A program made the position numbers and the translations under genes. Positions 40,910 to 49,073 of a DNA stretch of 64,000 nucleotides are shown piece after piece (positions within the stretch are counted from its first letter, which is position 1; every line of letters begins with the position of its first letter). The DNA lies in contig JAEWRC010000094.1 of NCBI GenBank assembly GCA_023460175.1, positions 74,663 through 138,662 of the forward strand, in the 5' to 3' direction. Source of the DNA: Actinomycetes bacterium. GTDB lineage: Bacteria; Actinomycetota; Actinomycetes; Mycobacteriales; Mycobacteriaceae. The notes beneath the pieces are model-generated. The model was given only the letters and a program-made list of their open reading frames with translations, was not told where the DNA came from and ran no database searches.

Positions 40910-41545
40910 CGAATCGGTCCTCTCAGAACTGTTGCGAACGCTGACGGTCCGGGCGGTTCGAGCTGCCATGAGCCCCACCCACCAGGCCATCTGTGCCTGA
41001 TCGACCTCAAACCTACCCGAGTTCAACCCTCGCCCCGAAGTCGCGATGCGACCGCGGGCGGACCCGACGCGTGGCCGACGGGCCCGCCAACGGAATCCAC
41101 CGACTTCGAAAGTGGCCCACCGTGCCATTTAGTTGCCAGTTCAACAATTAACCCTCGCGCCTTCCGGGAAAATCCGCTGCAGCGACGACAACATAGAACC
41201 CGCACCAAGGGGGTGCCCCCACCGATCGCGGGCGCCGAGTCCGCTACCCCGGCCGACGAGCTGGCGGCCCCGTTAACGCTGATAACTTAACTTACCTGGC
41301 GACCGTCGGCCAGATCTAGCAAATAGCGACCAACCCTTGCCTGGGCTCCTGCGCGCGGCGGCACGGCCCCCGAGTCGATTCCCATCTCCACCCCACTACC
41401 AGCATCTTCATCATCACCCGCCGCGATTTGCGGCGGCTACTGCGGCAGTCGGGGTGCCCGAAAGATCTTTTGAATCTCGCGGACAGGCGAACTTACTGCG
41501 GGGTAACTTCCGGTGTCTGATTTACGCCCTCGTAAAGGAGAGTCC
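40910..41545. other. Intergenic region with promoter sequences and a hairpin at 41418-41436
   Basis: This gap of 636 bp has no convincing coding frame. It holds the divergent 5' regions of the small membrane protein and the secreted protein, with AT-rich patches at about 41135-41155 and 41275-41295. One perfect 7-bp hairpin, CCGCCGC-GATTT-GCGGCGG, lies 110 bp upstream of the secreted-protein start and may be part of its leader. Nothing else was recognised. Confidence 0.55.
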
Positions 41546-42985
41546 ATGCAAGTCTCTGTTCGATCCCCCTTGGCCGCCGGTGTGGCGCTGGTCTGCGCCA
41601 GCGCAATTGCGATCAGCCCCATCGCAGCGCCGGCCCCAGATGTACAGCTACCGGCGATCCATGCCTCGGCTGTGTCGGTCGAACTCTCCGCGCTGACCAA
41701 TCCACTGCAGCTGTGGGGCGAAGTCTTCGGCACCGCCGGACAGCACATCGGCGGACTCGGCGAAGTCTGGCTCGCGGACCCCGCGCCGATCCTCACCCAG
41801 ATCCTCGCCAACCAGCTGCACTCCGCGAACGTCTTGAGCAGCGCGGCACAGACGACGATCGACGGCTTCAAGGACGCGTTCGCACCGGAAGGGTGGATGA
41901 GCTTCCCAGCGGCGCTGCAGGAAGGCTTCGACCTGATCGCGGCCGGCCAGTACGAAACGGGATTCACCGCCGTGGCGTCCAGTTTCCTGCTGCTCGGGCT
42001 GCCGCTGATCGGGGGCGTGAGCGAGGCCTGGCCCGCCATCGCCCAGCCGTTCGAGAATCTGGCACACCTGGTCCAGGAACTGCCCGTGAACCTGCCGGCG
42101 CTGGTGGTCAACGGACTGCTCGGCCCGTTGACCGCGGTCGCGGCCGCCAGCGGTCACACCTTGGAAGAGCTGGCCGGCGCCGCGACCAACGGCGAGGTTG
42201 CCGAGTTGGTCAGCACCCTCGTCAATGCGCCGGCGACGCTCACCGGCGCCCTGCTCAACGGGTACGAGATTCACGGCACGATGACCAGCGGCCTGCTGAA
42301 CGCACCGCAGGGCTGGATTGCGGGCGGCGCCATCGCGACGGTGTTGTCCGCGCTCGCGGGCATCGCGGACTCCATCGCAACCCCGGGCGCGGACCGTCAG
42401 GATGTGCTGGGCAGCGTGACCGACCTACCCGGCTTCACTGCGCTGTCGCCGGACCCCGGCGCGGCATCGACGGCCCTGGTCGCGAAGACCGTCACGCTCG
42501 ATGTCGCAACCGAACTCGACGACGCGTCGGCAACGGCCGGAACCGCCACGGAGCCCGCGGCCGAAATCACGACCGCGGCCGAAGTCAAGACCGAGATCAA
42601 AGCCGAGGTCGAGGTCGAGCCCGCCGCGGCCACGACCACAGAGGTGACCGCCCCTGACGAGGCACTCGCCGAAGCCGCGATCGAAACGGCGGAACTCGGT
42701 ACGACCGGCACCAAGCCGGCCCGCCCAGCCCAGAAGCTGCGCGCGTCGCTGAAGGATGCGGGCGATCAGGTCAACAAGCGGCTCAACGGTATTCGTACCA
42801 ACGTGAAGAACTCGCTGAAGAACCTGAGTGGCCGCGATGACAAGCCTGCACGCGGCGAGTCGGCCGCCGACGGCGACTCCGGCGGCAGCTCCGGCGACTC
42901 CGGCGGCAGCTCCGGCGATTCCGGCGGCAGTAACTCCGGCGGCAACGGCTCGCGCGACTCCGGCAGCGATTCGGGCGACAGCTAG
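41546..42985 (+). CDS. Secreted mycobacterial protein with Ala-rich helical domain and Ser/Gly-rich tail
   Basis: A 479-residue protein. The first 33 residues are an export signal (SPLAAGVALVCASAIAISPIAAPAP). Residues about 45-270 form a conserved helical module (ALTNPLQLWGEVFGTAGQHI, WLADPAPILTQILANQL, LPVNLPALVVNGLLGPLTAVAAAS) seen in many secreted mycobacterial proteins of unknown function. A Glu/Ala/Thr linker, a basic helix (KLRASLKDAGDQVNKRLNGIRTN) and a Ser/Gly/Asp tail built of 21-bp DNA repeats follow. ATG 41546 has a strong ribosome site (AAAGGAG). It is convergent with the next gene, sharing 4 bp and a long hairpin. Role unknown; probably envelope-associated. Confidence 0.75.
   Translation: MQVSVRSPLAAGVALVCASAIAISPIAAPAPDVQLPAIHASAVSVELSALTNPLQLWGEVFGTAGQHIGGLGEVWLADPAPILTQILANQLHSANVLSSAAQTTIDGFKDAFAPEGWMSFPAALQEGFDLIAAGQYETGFTAVASSFLLLGLPLIGGVSEAWPAIAQPFENLAHLVQELPVNLPALVVNGLLGPLTAVAAASGHTLEELAGAATNGEVAELVSTLVNAPATLTGALLNGYEIHGTMTSGLLNAPQGWIAGGAIATVLSALAGIADSIATPGADRQDVLGSVTDLPGFTALSPDPGAASTALVAKTVTLDVATELDDASATAGTATEPAAEITTAAEVKTEIKAEVEVEPAAATTTEVTAPDEALAEAAIETAELGTTGTKPARPAQKLRASLKDAGDQVNKRLNGIRTNVKNSLKNLSGRDDKPARGESAADGDSGGSSGDSGGSSGDSGGSNSGGNGSRDSGSDSGDS
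42872..42934 (+). repeat. 21-bp tandem repeat (x3) coding GDSGGSS
   Basis: Two identical 21-bp units (42872-42892, 42893-42913) and one diverged unit (42914-42934) encode Gly-Asp-Ser-Gly-Gly-Ser-Ser repeats in the tail of the secreted protein. The copy number is likely to vary between strains. Confidence 0.8.
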
Positions 42986-44130
42986 ACCCGCGCGGGTGGC
43001 CCCGCTTCCCTACGTCGAAGCGGGGCCACCCTGGCGCGCACCTTCAGCGCGGCCGCCAACACTGCACCACCGGCCACAAAGCAGAGCGCGGCGTAGGCGA
43101 GGCTGCCGGTCGGCGTGCCGTCGGCGGTGATCCCGTCTTCGGCGCCGAGGTAGGCCGGCAACGCCACCAGCCACAGCGCCCCCAGGGTCAGCAGATAGAC
43201 CGGGCCGAAGATCCGAAGGAACGCGTTGGGCTCGGCATCGTCGGCCGGTTCCCCGCGTCGGTACTGGACGACCAGCGTCGGCACCGCGATCGCCGCCAGC
43301 ACCACCAACTCGGCGCTCAGGACGACGGCCTGGGCCGTGACGTTGTCCGGGCCGAGGGCCGACAGCGCCGAGAACGGCGCGCCCAGGATCGCCAGACCGA
43401 CCGGTACCAGGGCGCCGATCAGCACGGTCCATCCCAGCAGCCCGACCCCACCGAACGGCCGGTCGGCCGCGCGGCGGCCGACCAGCAATTGGGTGAGCAG
43501 GGTGACGACGAACGGCCCCAGCGCCGCGAAGATCACCACGCTGGTCAACGGCACCGAGGCGAACATCGGCCGGTTCATCGGGTTTTCGGTGTCCCAGGCC
43601 CACCAGCGCAGCTGCGGGCCGAGTTGGTCGAAGATTTCGTAGAAGACGTGATGGACCACGCCGACGCAGGCCGCCCCGACCACGGCGCCGTGCCGCCGCC
43701 GGAATACCCCCAGGACGCGGACGATCTCGTAGGACAGCGTGATCAACGCGGGATAGAGCGCCACGATGTACAGCGGCAGCCGGTCGAAGAGGAACTGCAC
43801 GGTGAAGGCGTTGTGCACGAACACCACGCCGAGAAAGTCCTGGATCCCGAAGACGTTCGGGAAGTACAGCGGGATCTCGATGACGAACAGGTAGACGACC
43901 GTCGCGCACCACAGGACGAGGTTGACGGGATCGCCGTCGCGGCGCAGCCGACGGATCGACCACCACAGGGCCAGCACCGCGCCGAAGACCATCATCAGCT
44001 CGATGATCGGCAGTGTCGGGCCGGCCAGGCCCAGCGGGTTGCGCAGGTGCAGCACCGCCGGCGCGTCCCGGCAGCTGTACTCCCCCAACGGAATCGCGAC
44101 CCGGTCGAACGCCTCGGTACATTGCGTCAT
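42982..44130 (-). CDS. Polytopic membrane protein of unknown function
   Basis: A 382-residue membrane protein with about nine hydrophobic segments (LPIIELMMVFGAVLALWW, LVLWCATVVYLFVIEIPLYF, LPLYIVALYPALITLSYEIV, VVIFAALGPFVVTLLTQLLV, GWTVLIGALVPVGLAIL, VVLSAELVVLAAIAVPTLV, and others). A conserved loop reads HHVFYEIFDQLGPQLRWWAWD. The distribution resembles uncharacterised mycobacterial multi-pass proteins; no transporter signature is visible. It is followed downstream in transcription by nothing and preceded by the ferritin-like gene (9 bp gap), so these two form an operon. The C-terminal codons contain the terminator hairpin of the opposite gene. Confidence 0.75.
   Translation of the reverse strand: MTQCTEAFDRVAIPLGEYSCRDAPAVLHLRNPLGLAGPTLPIIELMMVFGAVLALWWSIRRLRRDGDPVNLVLWCATVVYLFVIEIPLYFPNVFGIQDFLGVVFVHNAFTVQFLFDRLPLYIVALYPALITLSYEIVRVLGVFRRRHGAVVGAACVGVVHHVFYEIFDQLGPQLRWWAWDTENPMNRPMFASVPLTSVVIFAALGPFVVTLLTQLLVGRRAADRPFGGVGLLGWTVLIGALVPVGLAILGAPFSALSALGPDNVTAQAVVLSAELVVLAAIAVPTLVVQYRRGEPADDAEPNAFLRIFGPVYLLTLGALWLVALPAYLGAEDGITADGTPTGSLAYAALCFVAGGAVLAAALKVRARVAPLRRREAGPPARV
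42994..43031. terminator. 15-bp perfect hairpin at the overlap of two convergent genes
   Basis: The arm at 42994-43008 (GGGTGGCCCCGCTTC) pairs perfectly with 43017-43031 around an 8-nt loop. It starts 9 bp after the stop of the secreted-protein gene but lies within the last codons of the minus-strand membrane-protein gene. It probably terminates the plus-strand transcript; no T-run is present. Confidence 0.7.
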
Positions 44131-44139
44131 GCCGGCGCC

Positions 44140-45060
44140 CTATCCCGCGTGCTCGGCGGCATACCAGCGCGTCACGTCCGCACCCTCGTCGTAGCGCCGG
44201 AACCAGCGCTCGGCGAACCGCGGTAGCGGCTGATGGTTCGGGTCGTGAAATGGAGTCTGGCTCAGCAGGACTCGTCCGACCGATGCCAGCTTCTCCCGCC
44301 AGGGCACGCTGTGGAACGCCGGCACCGATCTCGGAATGGGTTCCGGATCCGGGGAGAAGCGCTGCCGGAGCGCCAGTCGCACTCGGTCCGCCGGGACAAA
44401 GGTGCGGGCATCGACGCCCCGATCCTGCAGCGGCACATGCCTGTTCACCCCTTCAGTGAGGATCCGGCTGACCTGCACCAGATGACGCAGCGTGGCGGGC
44501 AGCGCCCGCATGCGGTACCAGCGGTCGCCCACCACGGCGTCGTAGATGACCAACGCCGAGCTGCGGTGCTCCACCTCCTCGACGAAGTGCCACAGGAACA
44601 ACGACGCGACCCGGTCGTCGCCGGGGCGGAACAGCGTGCGCTCGTTGTCCAGCATGAGCTTGAACGCGGGGGTGAAGGTGGCCTCGAGATCGGCGATGTA
44701 GGCGAGGCGGAAGTTCAGCGGGGTGGTCGCGGTGACCTCGTCGAACGCGGCGTTGACCGCGTCGAAGGTCTCCTGCAGACCGGGGTAGTGCGCGATCAGC
44801 GCCGCGACGTGCTTGCGGTGCGAACTCGAATGCTGCGCCTCTTGTTTCAGGAATGCGGTGGCCTCCGCGAGCACCGCGGGGTCCGTGATCAGCGGCCTGG
44901 CCTCCTGCACTGCGGCCACGATCATCTGCTCGAAGCCGATCGCGATCATCGAGGTCGCGTTCATGAAGAACGAGAACTGCGGATTCTGCGGGTTCCAGGC
45001 GAAGGGCACGTCGGCGTCGCCGAAGTTGAACCGGGGCCGCCGCACTTGCAGGCCAGTCAC
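44140..45060 (-). CDS. Ferritin-like 'metal-dependent hydrolase' family protein (PF10118-type)
   Basis: A 306-residue protein predicted all-helical. Two ExxH motifs, FLKQEAQHSSSHRKHV and WHFVEEVEHRSSALVIYD, are spaced as in di-iron carboxylate proteins, and the family (COG3687) is annotated only as predicted metal-dependent hydrolase. FRLAYIADLEATFTPAFKLM and NERTLFRPGDDRVASLFLW lie between them. Activity is unknown; a ferritin-like oxidase or desaturase-type chemistry is possible. It is divergent from a TetR gene over 79 bp with palindromic sequences, so probably controlled by that regulator, and co-transcribed with the membrane-protein gene after it. Confidence 0.8.
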   Translation of the reverse strand: MTGLQVRRPRFNFGDADVPFAWNPQNPQFSFFMNATSMIAIGFEQMIVAAVQEARPLITDPAVLAEATAFLKQEAQHSSSHRKHVAALIAHYPGLQETFDAVNAAFDEVTATTPLNFRLAYIADLEATFTPAFKLMLDNERTLFRPGDDRVASLFLWHFVEEVEHRSSALVIYDAVVGDRWYRMRALPATLRHLVQVSRILTEGVNRHVPLQDRGVDARTFVPADRVRLALRQRFSPDPEPIPRSVPAFHSVPWREKLASVGRVLLSQTPFHDPNHQPLPRFAERWFRRYDEGADVTRWYAAEHAG

Positions 45061-45075
45061 GACCGCAGACTCATT

Positions 45076-45107
45076 TCACACTGTGACATCAGGTGTATCA
45101 TGTGTCA
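45076..45107. promoter_or_regulatory. Palindromic operator candidate between the ferritin-like and TetR genes
   Basis: TCACA-C-TGTGA (45076-45086) is followed by TGACA (45084) and TGTCA (45103), an outer pair 24 bp long. The location between divergent regulator and target genes is typical of a TetR operator. Confidence 0.5.
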
Positions 45108-45139
45108 TTGTTGACCGGGACCGGAAAAGAGTCAATGAC

Positions 45140-45745
45140 ATGGGCCGAAAGGGCTGGGCCGGCGCACCGCCGAGCGACGATGCGGAGGCCCGGCAGCGGA
45201 TCATCGACGCGGCCCGACATTGCCTGCAGCGCAGCGGCGGCCAAGCCCAGCCCACGCTCTCGGAGGTCGCCGAGACGCTGGGGATCACCCGCCGGACGGT
45301 GTACCGCTACTTCGCGAGCACCGAGGAACTGCTGTCCGAGGTGGCGGACGTCGCGCTGCGCGGATTCGTCGACGAGATCGCCGACCGGATCGCACATCTG
45401 GCCGCCACCGACCAACTCGCCGAGGTGGTGGCCCACATCATCGAGCGGCTTCCGCACCAGAGCGAGTTGACCCTACTGGTGGCCAACGACCACTCCCACC
45501 AGTTCAGTCGCCGCATGCTGGGCCCGGACGTCATCCAGCGCTGCCGAGAAATTCTGCTTCGCAACGACATCGACTGGGCCGCACTGGGATACGACGACCA
45601 GCTGATCGACGATCTGATCGAGTTCCTGCTGCGGATCATCCAGTCGATGATCGTCGCCCCGCGCGATCCGCCCCGCACGCCCACCGAGTTGCGGGTGTTC
45701 TTGCGACGCTGGGTCACCCCGGCCTTGTCGACGGTTCCGCGGTAG
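45140..45745 (+). CDS. TetR-family transcriptional regulator
   Basis: A 201-residue TetR regulator. The N-terminal domain ARQRIIDAARHCLQRSGG, then TLSEVAETLGITRRTVYRYFASTEELL, carries the HTH. The C-terminal ligand domain is unique (VAHIIERLPHQSELTLLVAND). ATG 45140 (MGRKGWAGAPPSD) is the likely start. Divergent from the ferritin-like gene across a palindrome-bearing gap of 79 bp, it probably represses that operon and itself. The effector is unknown. It is convergent with the zinc dehydrogenase gene, 6 bp away. Confidence 0.86.
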   Translation: MGRKGWAGAPPSDDAEARQRIIDAARHCLQRSGGQAQPTLSEVAETLGITRRTVYRYFASTEELLSEVADVALRGFVDEIADRIAHLAATDQLAEVVAHIIERLPHQSELTLLVANDHSHQFSRRMLGPDVIQRCREILLRNDIDWAALGYDDQLIDDLIEFLLRIIQSMIVAPRDPPRTPTELRVFLRRWVTPALSTVPR

Positions 45746-45751
45746 GCGCGT

Positions 45752-46933
45752 TCACGGCTGCAGGACGACCTTCACCGCGCCGTCCTGTTTCTTCTGGAAG
45801 ATCTCGTAGGCGTGCGGGGCCTCTTCCAGCGGCAGCACGTGGGTGGCGAAGCTGTCGACACCCAGCGGATCGTCATCGGTGAGCAGCGGCATGATGTCGT
45901 CCACCCAGCGCTTGACGTTGGCCTGCCCCATCCGCAGCGTGACCTGCTTGTCGAACAGCGACAGCATCGGGATCGGGTCGGCCATTCCGCCGTAGACGCC
46001 GATCAGCGACACGGTGCCGCCGCGCCGCACGATGTCGATCGCGGAGTACAGCGCGTCGAGCCGGTCCACCCCAGCCTTCTGCAGCAGCGGCTTGGCCAGT
46101 GCGTCCGGCAGCAGGCCGGTGAGTTGTTGGGCCGCGTGGGCCACCGGCGAGCCGTGCGCCTCCATGCCGACGGCGTCGATCACCGAATCGGGACCGCGAC
46201 CGTCCGTCAGGGCGCGGATCGCGTCGCCCAGCGTTCCGTCGGGCTCGTTGAGCCCCACAGTTTCGATGCCGCGCGCCTCGAGGCGAGCCAGCCGCTCCGG
46301 GACGAGGTCCACGCCGATCACCCGGTAGCCCAGGTGGTGTGCGATGCGGGCGGCCATGTCGCCGATGGCGCCGAGCCCCAGTACCGTCACCGTCCCGCCG
46401 TCGGGGATGTCGGCATACGCGACGGACTGCCACGCGGTGGGCAGCACGTCGGACAGGTAGACGAACCGGGAATCCGCCGGCCCGTCCGGCACCTTGATAT
46501 GGGTGAACTGCGCCTGCGGGACGCGCAGGTACTCGGCCTGTCCGCCCGGCACGCTGCCGTAGAGCTCCGAGTAGCCGAACAGCGCCGCACCCATCCCCTG
46601 CTGCCGAACCTGGGTGGTTTCGCACTGCGTGTAGAGCTTCTGATCGCACATGAAGCAGTGCCCGCAGGAGATCTGGAACGGGATGACCACCCGGTCCCCC
46701 GGCGCCAGGTTGGTCACGGCGCTGCCGACCTCACGGACGACGCCCATGGGCTCGTGGCCCAGGACATCGCCGGAGTTCATGAAGGCCCCGAGCACCTCGT
46801 AGAGATGCAGGTCGGAGCCGCAGATGTTGGTGGAGGTCACCTCGATGATGGCGTCGGTCGGCTCCTCGATCTTGGGGTCCGGCACGGTGTCCACCTGCAC
46901 CTTGCGCTTCCCCTGCCAGGTCACGGCTCGCAT
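45752..46933 (-). CDS. Zinc-dependent alcohol/formaldehyde dehydrogenase-like MDR protein
   Basis: A 393-residue medium-chain dehydrogenase of the glutathione-independent formaldehyde dehydrogenase-like group. Catalytic zinc residues lie in TSTNICGSDLHLYE and VLGHEPMGVV. The structural-zinc loop is ISCGHCFMCDQKLYTQC. The NAD motif is VTVLGLGAIGDMAARIA. The insertion LTGLLPDALAKPLLQKAGVDRLDALYSAIDI (part quoted) is typical of this subgroup. Substrate unknown. It stands alone between the TetR gene (convergent) and ipdF, 88 bp upstream of its start. Confidence 0.88.
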   Translation of the reverse strand: MRAVTWQGKRKVQVDTVPDPKIEEPTDAIIEVTSTNICGSDLHLYEVLGAFMNSGDVLGHEPMGVVREVGSAVTNLAPGDRVVIPFQISCGHCFMCDQKLYTQCETTQVRQQGMGAALFGYSELYGSVPGGQAEYLRVPQAQFTHIKVPDGPADSRFVYLSDVLPTAWQSVAYADIPDGGTVTVLGLGAIGDMAARIAHHLGYRVIGVDLVPERLARLEARGIETVGLNEPDGTLGDAIRALTDGRGPDSVIDAVGMEAHGSPVAHAAQQLTGLLPDALAKPLLQKAGVDRLDALYSAIDIVRRGGTVSLIGVYGGMADPIPMLSLFDKQVTLRMGQANVKRWVDDIMPLLTDDDPLGVDSFATHVLPLEEAPHAYEIFQKKQDGAVKVVLQP

Positions 46934-47021
46934 GGCAATTCCTTCCGCTGGGCTGCCCTGCTGAGCCGACTACCCGGGAAGTTGGGGGTGAAACCTGCTG
47001 CGGCCGACCGCCGCGAAAATG

Positions 47022-47810
47022 TCAGGGATGCTGACTGGAGACCGAGATGACCTCGCCGGTCAGATAGCTCGAGTAGTCACTGGCCAGAAACGCGATGGTG
47101 GCCGCGACCTCCCAGGGCTCGGCCGCGCGGCCGAACGCCTCGTCGGACGACAACCGGTCCAGCAGGTCGGCCGAGCTGGTCTTCTCCAGAAACTTGTGCC
47201 GGGCGATGCTCGGGGAGACGGCGTTGATCCGCACCCCGTGCTCGACCGCCTCGATGGCGCTGCAGCGGGTGAGCGCCATGACGCCGGCCTTGGCCGCCGC
47301 GTAGTGGGATTGGGAATGCTGTGCGCGCCAACCCAATACGCTGGCGTTGTTGACGATGACGCCGCCGCGCTGTGCCTCGCGGAAGTACCGCAGCGCGGCG
47401 CGGGTGGCCCGCAGCACCGAGGTGAGCGTGACGTTGAGGACCCGGTCCCATTCCTCGTCGGTCATGTCGACGACGGGGGTCTGACCGCCCAGTCCCGCGT
47501 TGTTGACCAGGACGTCCAGCCGGCCCAGGCGCGCGGTGGTCGACGCGATCAGGGCGTCCACCTGCGCGGTGGAGGTGACATCGCAGACCACGCTCTCGAC
47601 CCGGCCCAACCCCAGGGCTTCCAACTGCTCCTTGGTCTCGCCGAGCCGACGCTCGTGGTGGTCGGAGACCACCACGTCGGCCCCCTCGGCCAGGGCTCGG
47701 CGGGCGGTCGCCGCGCCGATCCCGGTGCCGGCGGCGGCGGTGACCACCACCACCTTGCCGGTCAGAAGTCCGTGTCCGGCAATCTCTTCCGGAACGCTGG
47801 AGAGACTCAT
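47022..47810 (-). CDS. ipdF: IpdF, SDR dehydrogenase of the HIP-CoA branch
   Basis: A 262-residue SDR, the same length as Rv3559c. VVVVTAAAGTGIGAATARRAL binds NAD; LVNNAGLGGQTPVVD, the serine in VIVNNASVLGWRAQHSQSHYAAAKAG and its Tyr/Lys are the catalytic set (quoted in parts). In M. tuberculosis IpdF oxidises the 5-hydroxy group of the HIP-CoA intermediates. ATG 47810 overlaps the fadE30 stop by one base (TGATG). Both are transcribed from the KstR2-controlled promoter near 48980. Confidence 0.91.
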   Translation of the reverse strand: MSLSSVPEEIAGHGLLTGKVVVVTAAAGTGIGAATARRALAEGADVVVSDHHERRLGETKEQLEALGLGRVESVVCDVTSTAQVDALIASTTARLGRLDVLVNNAGLGGQTPVVDMTDEEWDRVLNVTLTSVLRATRAALRYFREAQRGGVIVNNASVLGWRAQHSQSHYAAAKAGVMALTRCSAIEAVEHGVRINAVSPSIARHKFLEKTSSADLLDRLSSDEAFGRAAEPWEVAATIAFLASDYSSYLTGEVISVSSQHP

Positions 47811-48970
47811 CAACCCTTCACCTCTCGGGGCAGGCCGAGGACTCGCTCGGCGATGATGTTGCGCTGGATTTCGTTGGAGCCACCGTAGATGGTGTCGGAG
47901 CGGGAGAACAGGAACAGCCGCTGCCACTCGTCGAAGTCGGGGGTGCCGTCCTGTTCGGCGAGCACCAGGCCGGCCTTGCCGGCGATGTCCATCGCCAGCT
48001 CGCCCAGGCCGCGATGCCAGTTGGCCCACAACAACTTCGACACGTTATCTTGCCCCGGGCGCTCGACGTCCATGGTGGCCAGCGCATACGAACGCATGCC
48101 GCGCAGCCCCACCCAGGCGCGGGTCAGCCGTTCCCGGATCAGCGGGTCATCGATGGTGCCGTTGCTCTGCGCCAGGGCCACGATTCCGGAAAGCTCACGC
48201 GCGTAACGGATCTGCTGCCCCAGGGTGGAAACCCCGCGTTCGAAGGTGAGCGTGCCCATCGCGATGCGCCACCCGTCGCCGGGCTCCCCGACCACCAGCG
48301 AGGCGTCGGTGCGGGCGTCGTCGAAGAAGACCTCGTTGAACTCCGAATCGCCGGTCAGCTGCACAATCGGGCGGATCTGCACCCCCGGCTGGTCCAGCGG
48401 CACCAGCAGATAGGACAGGCCGGCGTGCCGCTTGGAGCCCTTCTCGCTGCGGGCCACCACAAAGCACCACTGCGCCGTGTGCGCCAGGGAAGTCCACACC
48501 TTCTGGCCGTTGATCACCCACTGGTCGCCGTCGAGGACCGCGGTGGTCGACACGTTGGCCAGGTCGCTGCCCGCGCCGGGCTCGGAGTACCCCTGGCACC
48601 ACAGCTCGGTGACGTCGAGAATCCGCGGCAGGAAGCGCTTCTGCTGTTCGGGTGTGCCGAACGCGATCAGCGTGGGGCCCAGCAGTTCCTCGCCGAAGTG
48701 GTTGACCTTGTCCGGGGCGTTCGCGCGGGCGTACTCCTCATAGAACGCCACCCGGTGCGCGACCGACAGGCCGCGGCCGCCGTGCTCGGTCGGCCATCCC
48801 AGACACGTCAGCCCGGCCTGCGCCAGATGCTGGTTCCAGGCGCGACGTTCCTCGAACGCCTCGTGCTCACGACCGGGACCACCGAGGCCTTTGAGCGCTG
48901 CAAATTCGCCGACGAGGTTGTCGGCCAGCCACTCGCGGACCTCCGCCCGGAACTTCTGGACCTCCGCCAT
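47810..48970 (-). CDS. fadE30: FadE30 (IpdE1), acyl-CoA dehydrogenase
   Basis: A 386-residue acyl-CoA dehydrogenase. FadE30 works with FadE33 (IpdE1-IpdE2) on the side chain of 5OH-HIP-CoA. WCQGYSEPGAGSDLANVST and VINGQKVWTSLAHTAQ are the middle-domain motifs; the C terminus SDTIYGGSNEIQRNIIAERVLGLP carries the FAD/AMP contacts. The start at 48970 (MAEVQKFRAEV) sits 17 bp from the KstR2 operator. Note the partner FadE33 lies across the same operator in the divergent operon. Confidence 0.92.
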   Translation of the reverse strand: MAEVQKFRAEVREWLADNLVGEFAALKGLGGPGREHEAFEERRAWNQHLAQAGLTCLGWPTEHGGRGLSVAHRVAFYEEYARANAPDKVNHFGEELLGPTLIAFGTPEQQKRFLPRILDVTELWCQGYSEPGAGSDLANVSTTAVLDGDQWVINGQKVWTSLAHTAQWCFVVARSEKGSKRHAGLSYLLVPLDQPGVQIRPIVQLTGDSEFNEVFFDDARTDASLVVGEPGDGWRIAMGTLTFERGVSTLGQQIRYARELSGIVALAQSNGTIDDPLIRERLTRAWVGLRGMRSYALATMDVERPGQDNVSKLLWANWHRGLGELAMDIAGKAGLVLAEQDGTPDFDEWQRLFLFSRSDTIYGGSNEIQRNIIAERVLGLPREVKG

Positions 48971-48986
48971 CCCTGTAGGCTAACCT

Positions 48987-49000
48987 ACCAAGCACTTGCT
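48987..49000. promoter_or_regulatory. KstR2 operator between fadE30 and fadD3
   Basis: ACCAAGCACTTGCT matches AnCAAGnnCTTGnT exactly and lies in the 103-bp gap between the divergent fadE30 and fadD3 starts. It controls ipdF-fadE30 on one side and fadD3 to fadE33 on the other. Confidence 0.87.
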
Positions 49001-49073
49001 TTGTTGACCGGTCGACGATGTACGCAGCGGAATTGCCGATGAGGAGCCGGGCAATCAACCCAGAGGAGCATCA

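Noticed and set aside
41023..41208. 61-codon minus-strand frame in the 40.9-41.5 kb gap
   Set aside because: No ribosome site, no conserved feature and composition unlike neighbours' proteins.
42872..42934. CRISPR-like spacing of repeats
   Set aside because: The repeats are contiguous, in frame and code for a Ser/Gly tail; no spacers exist.
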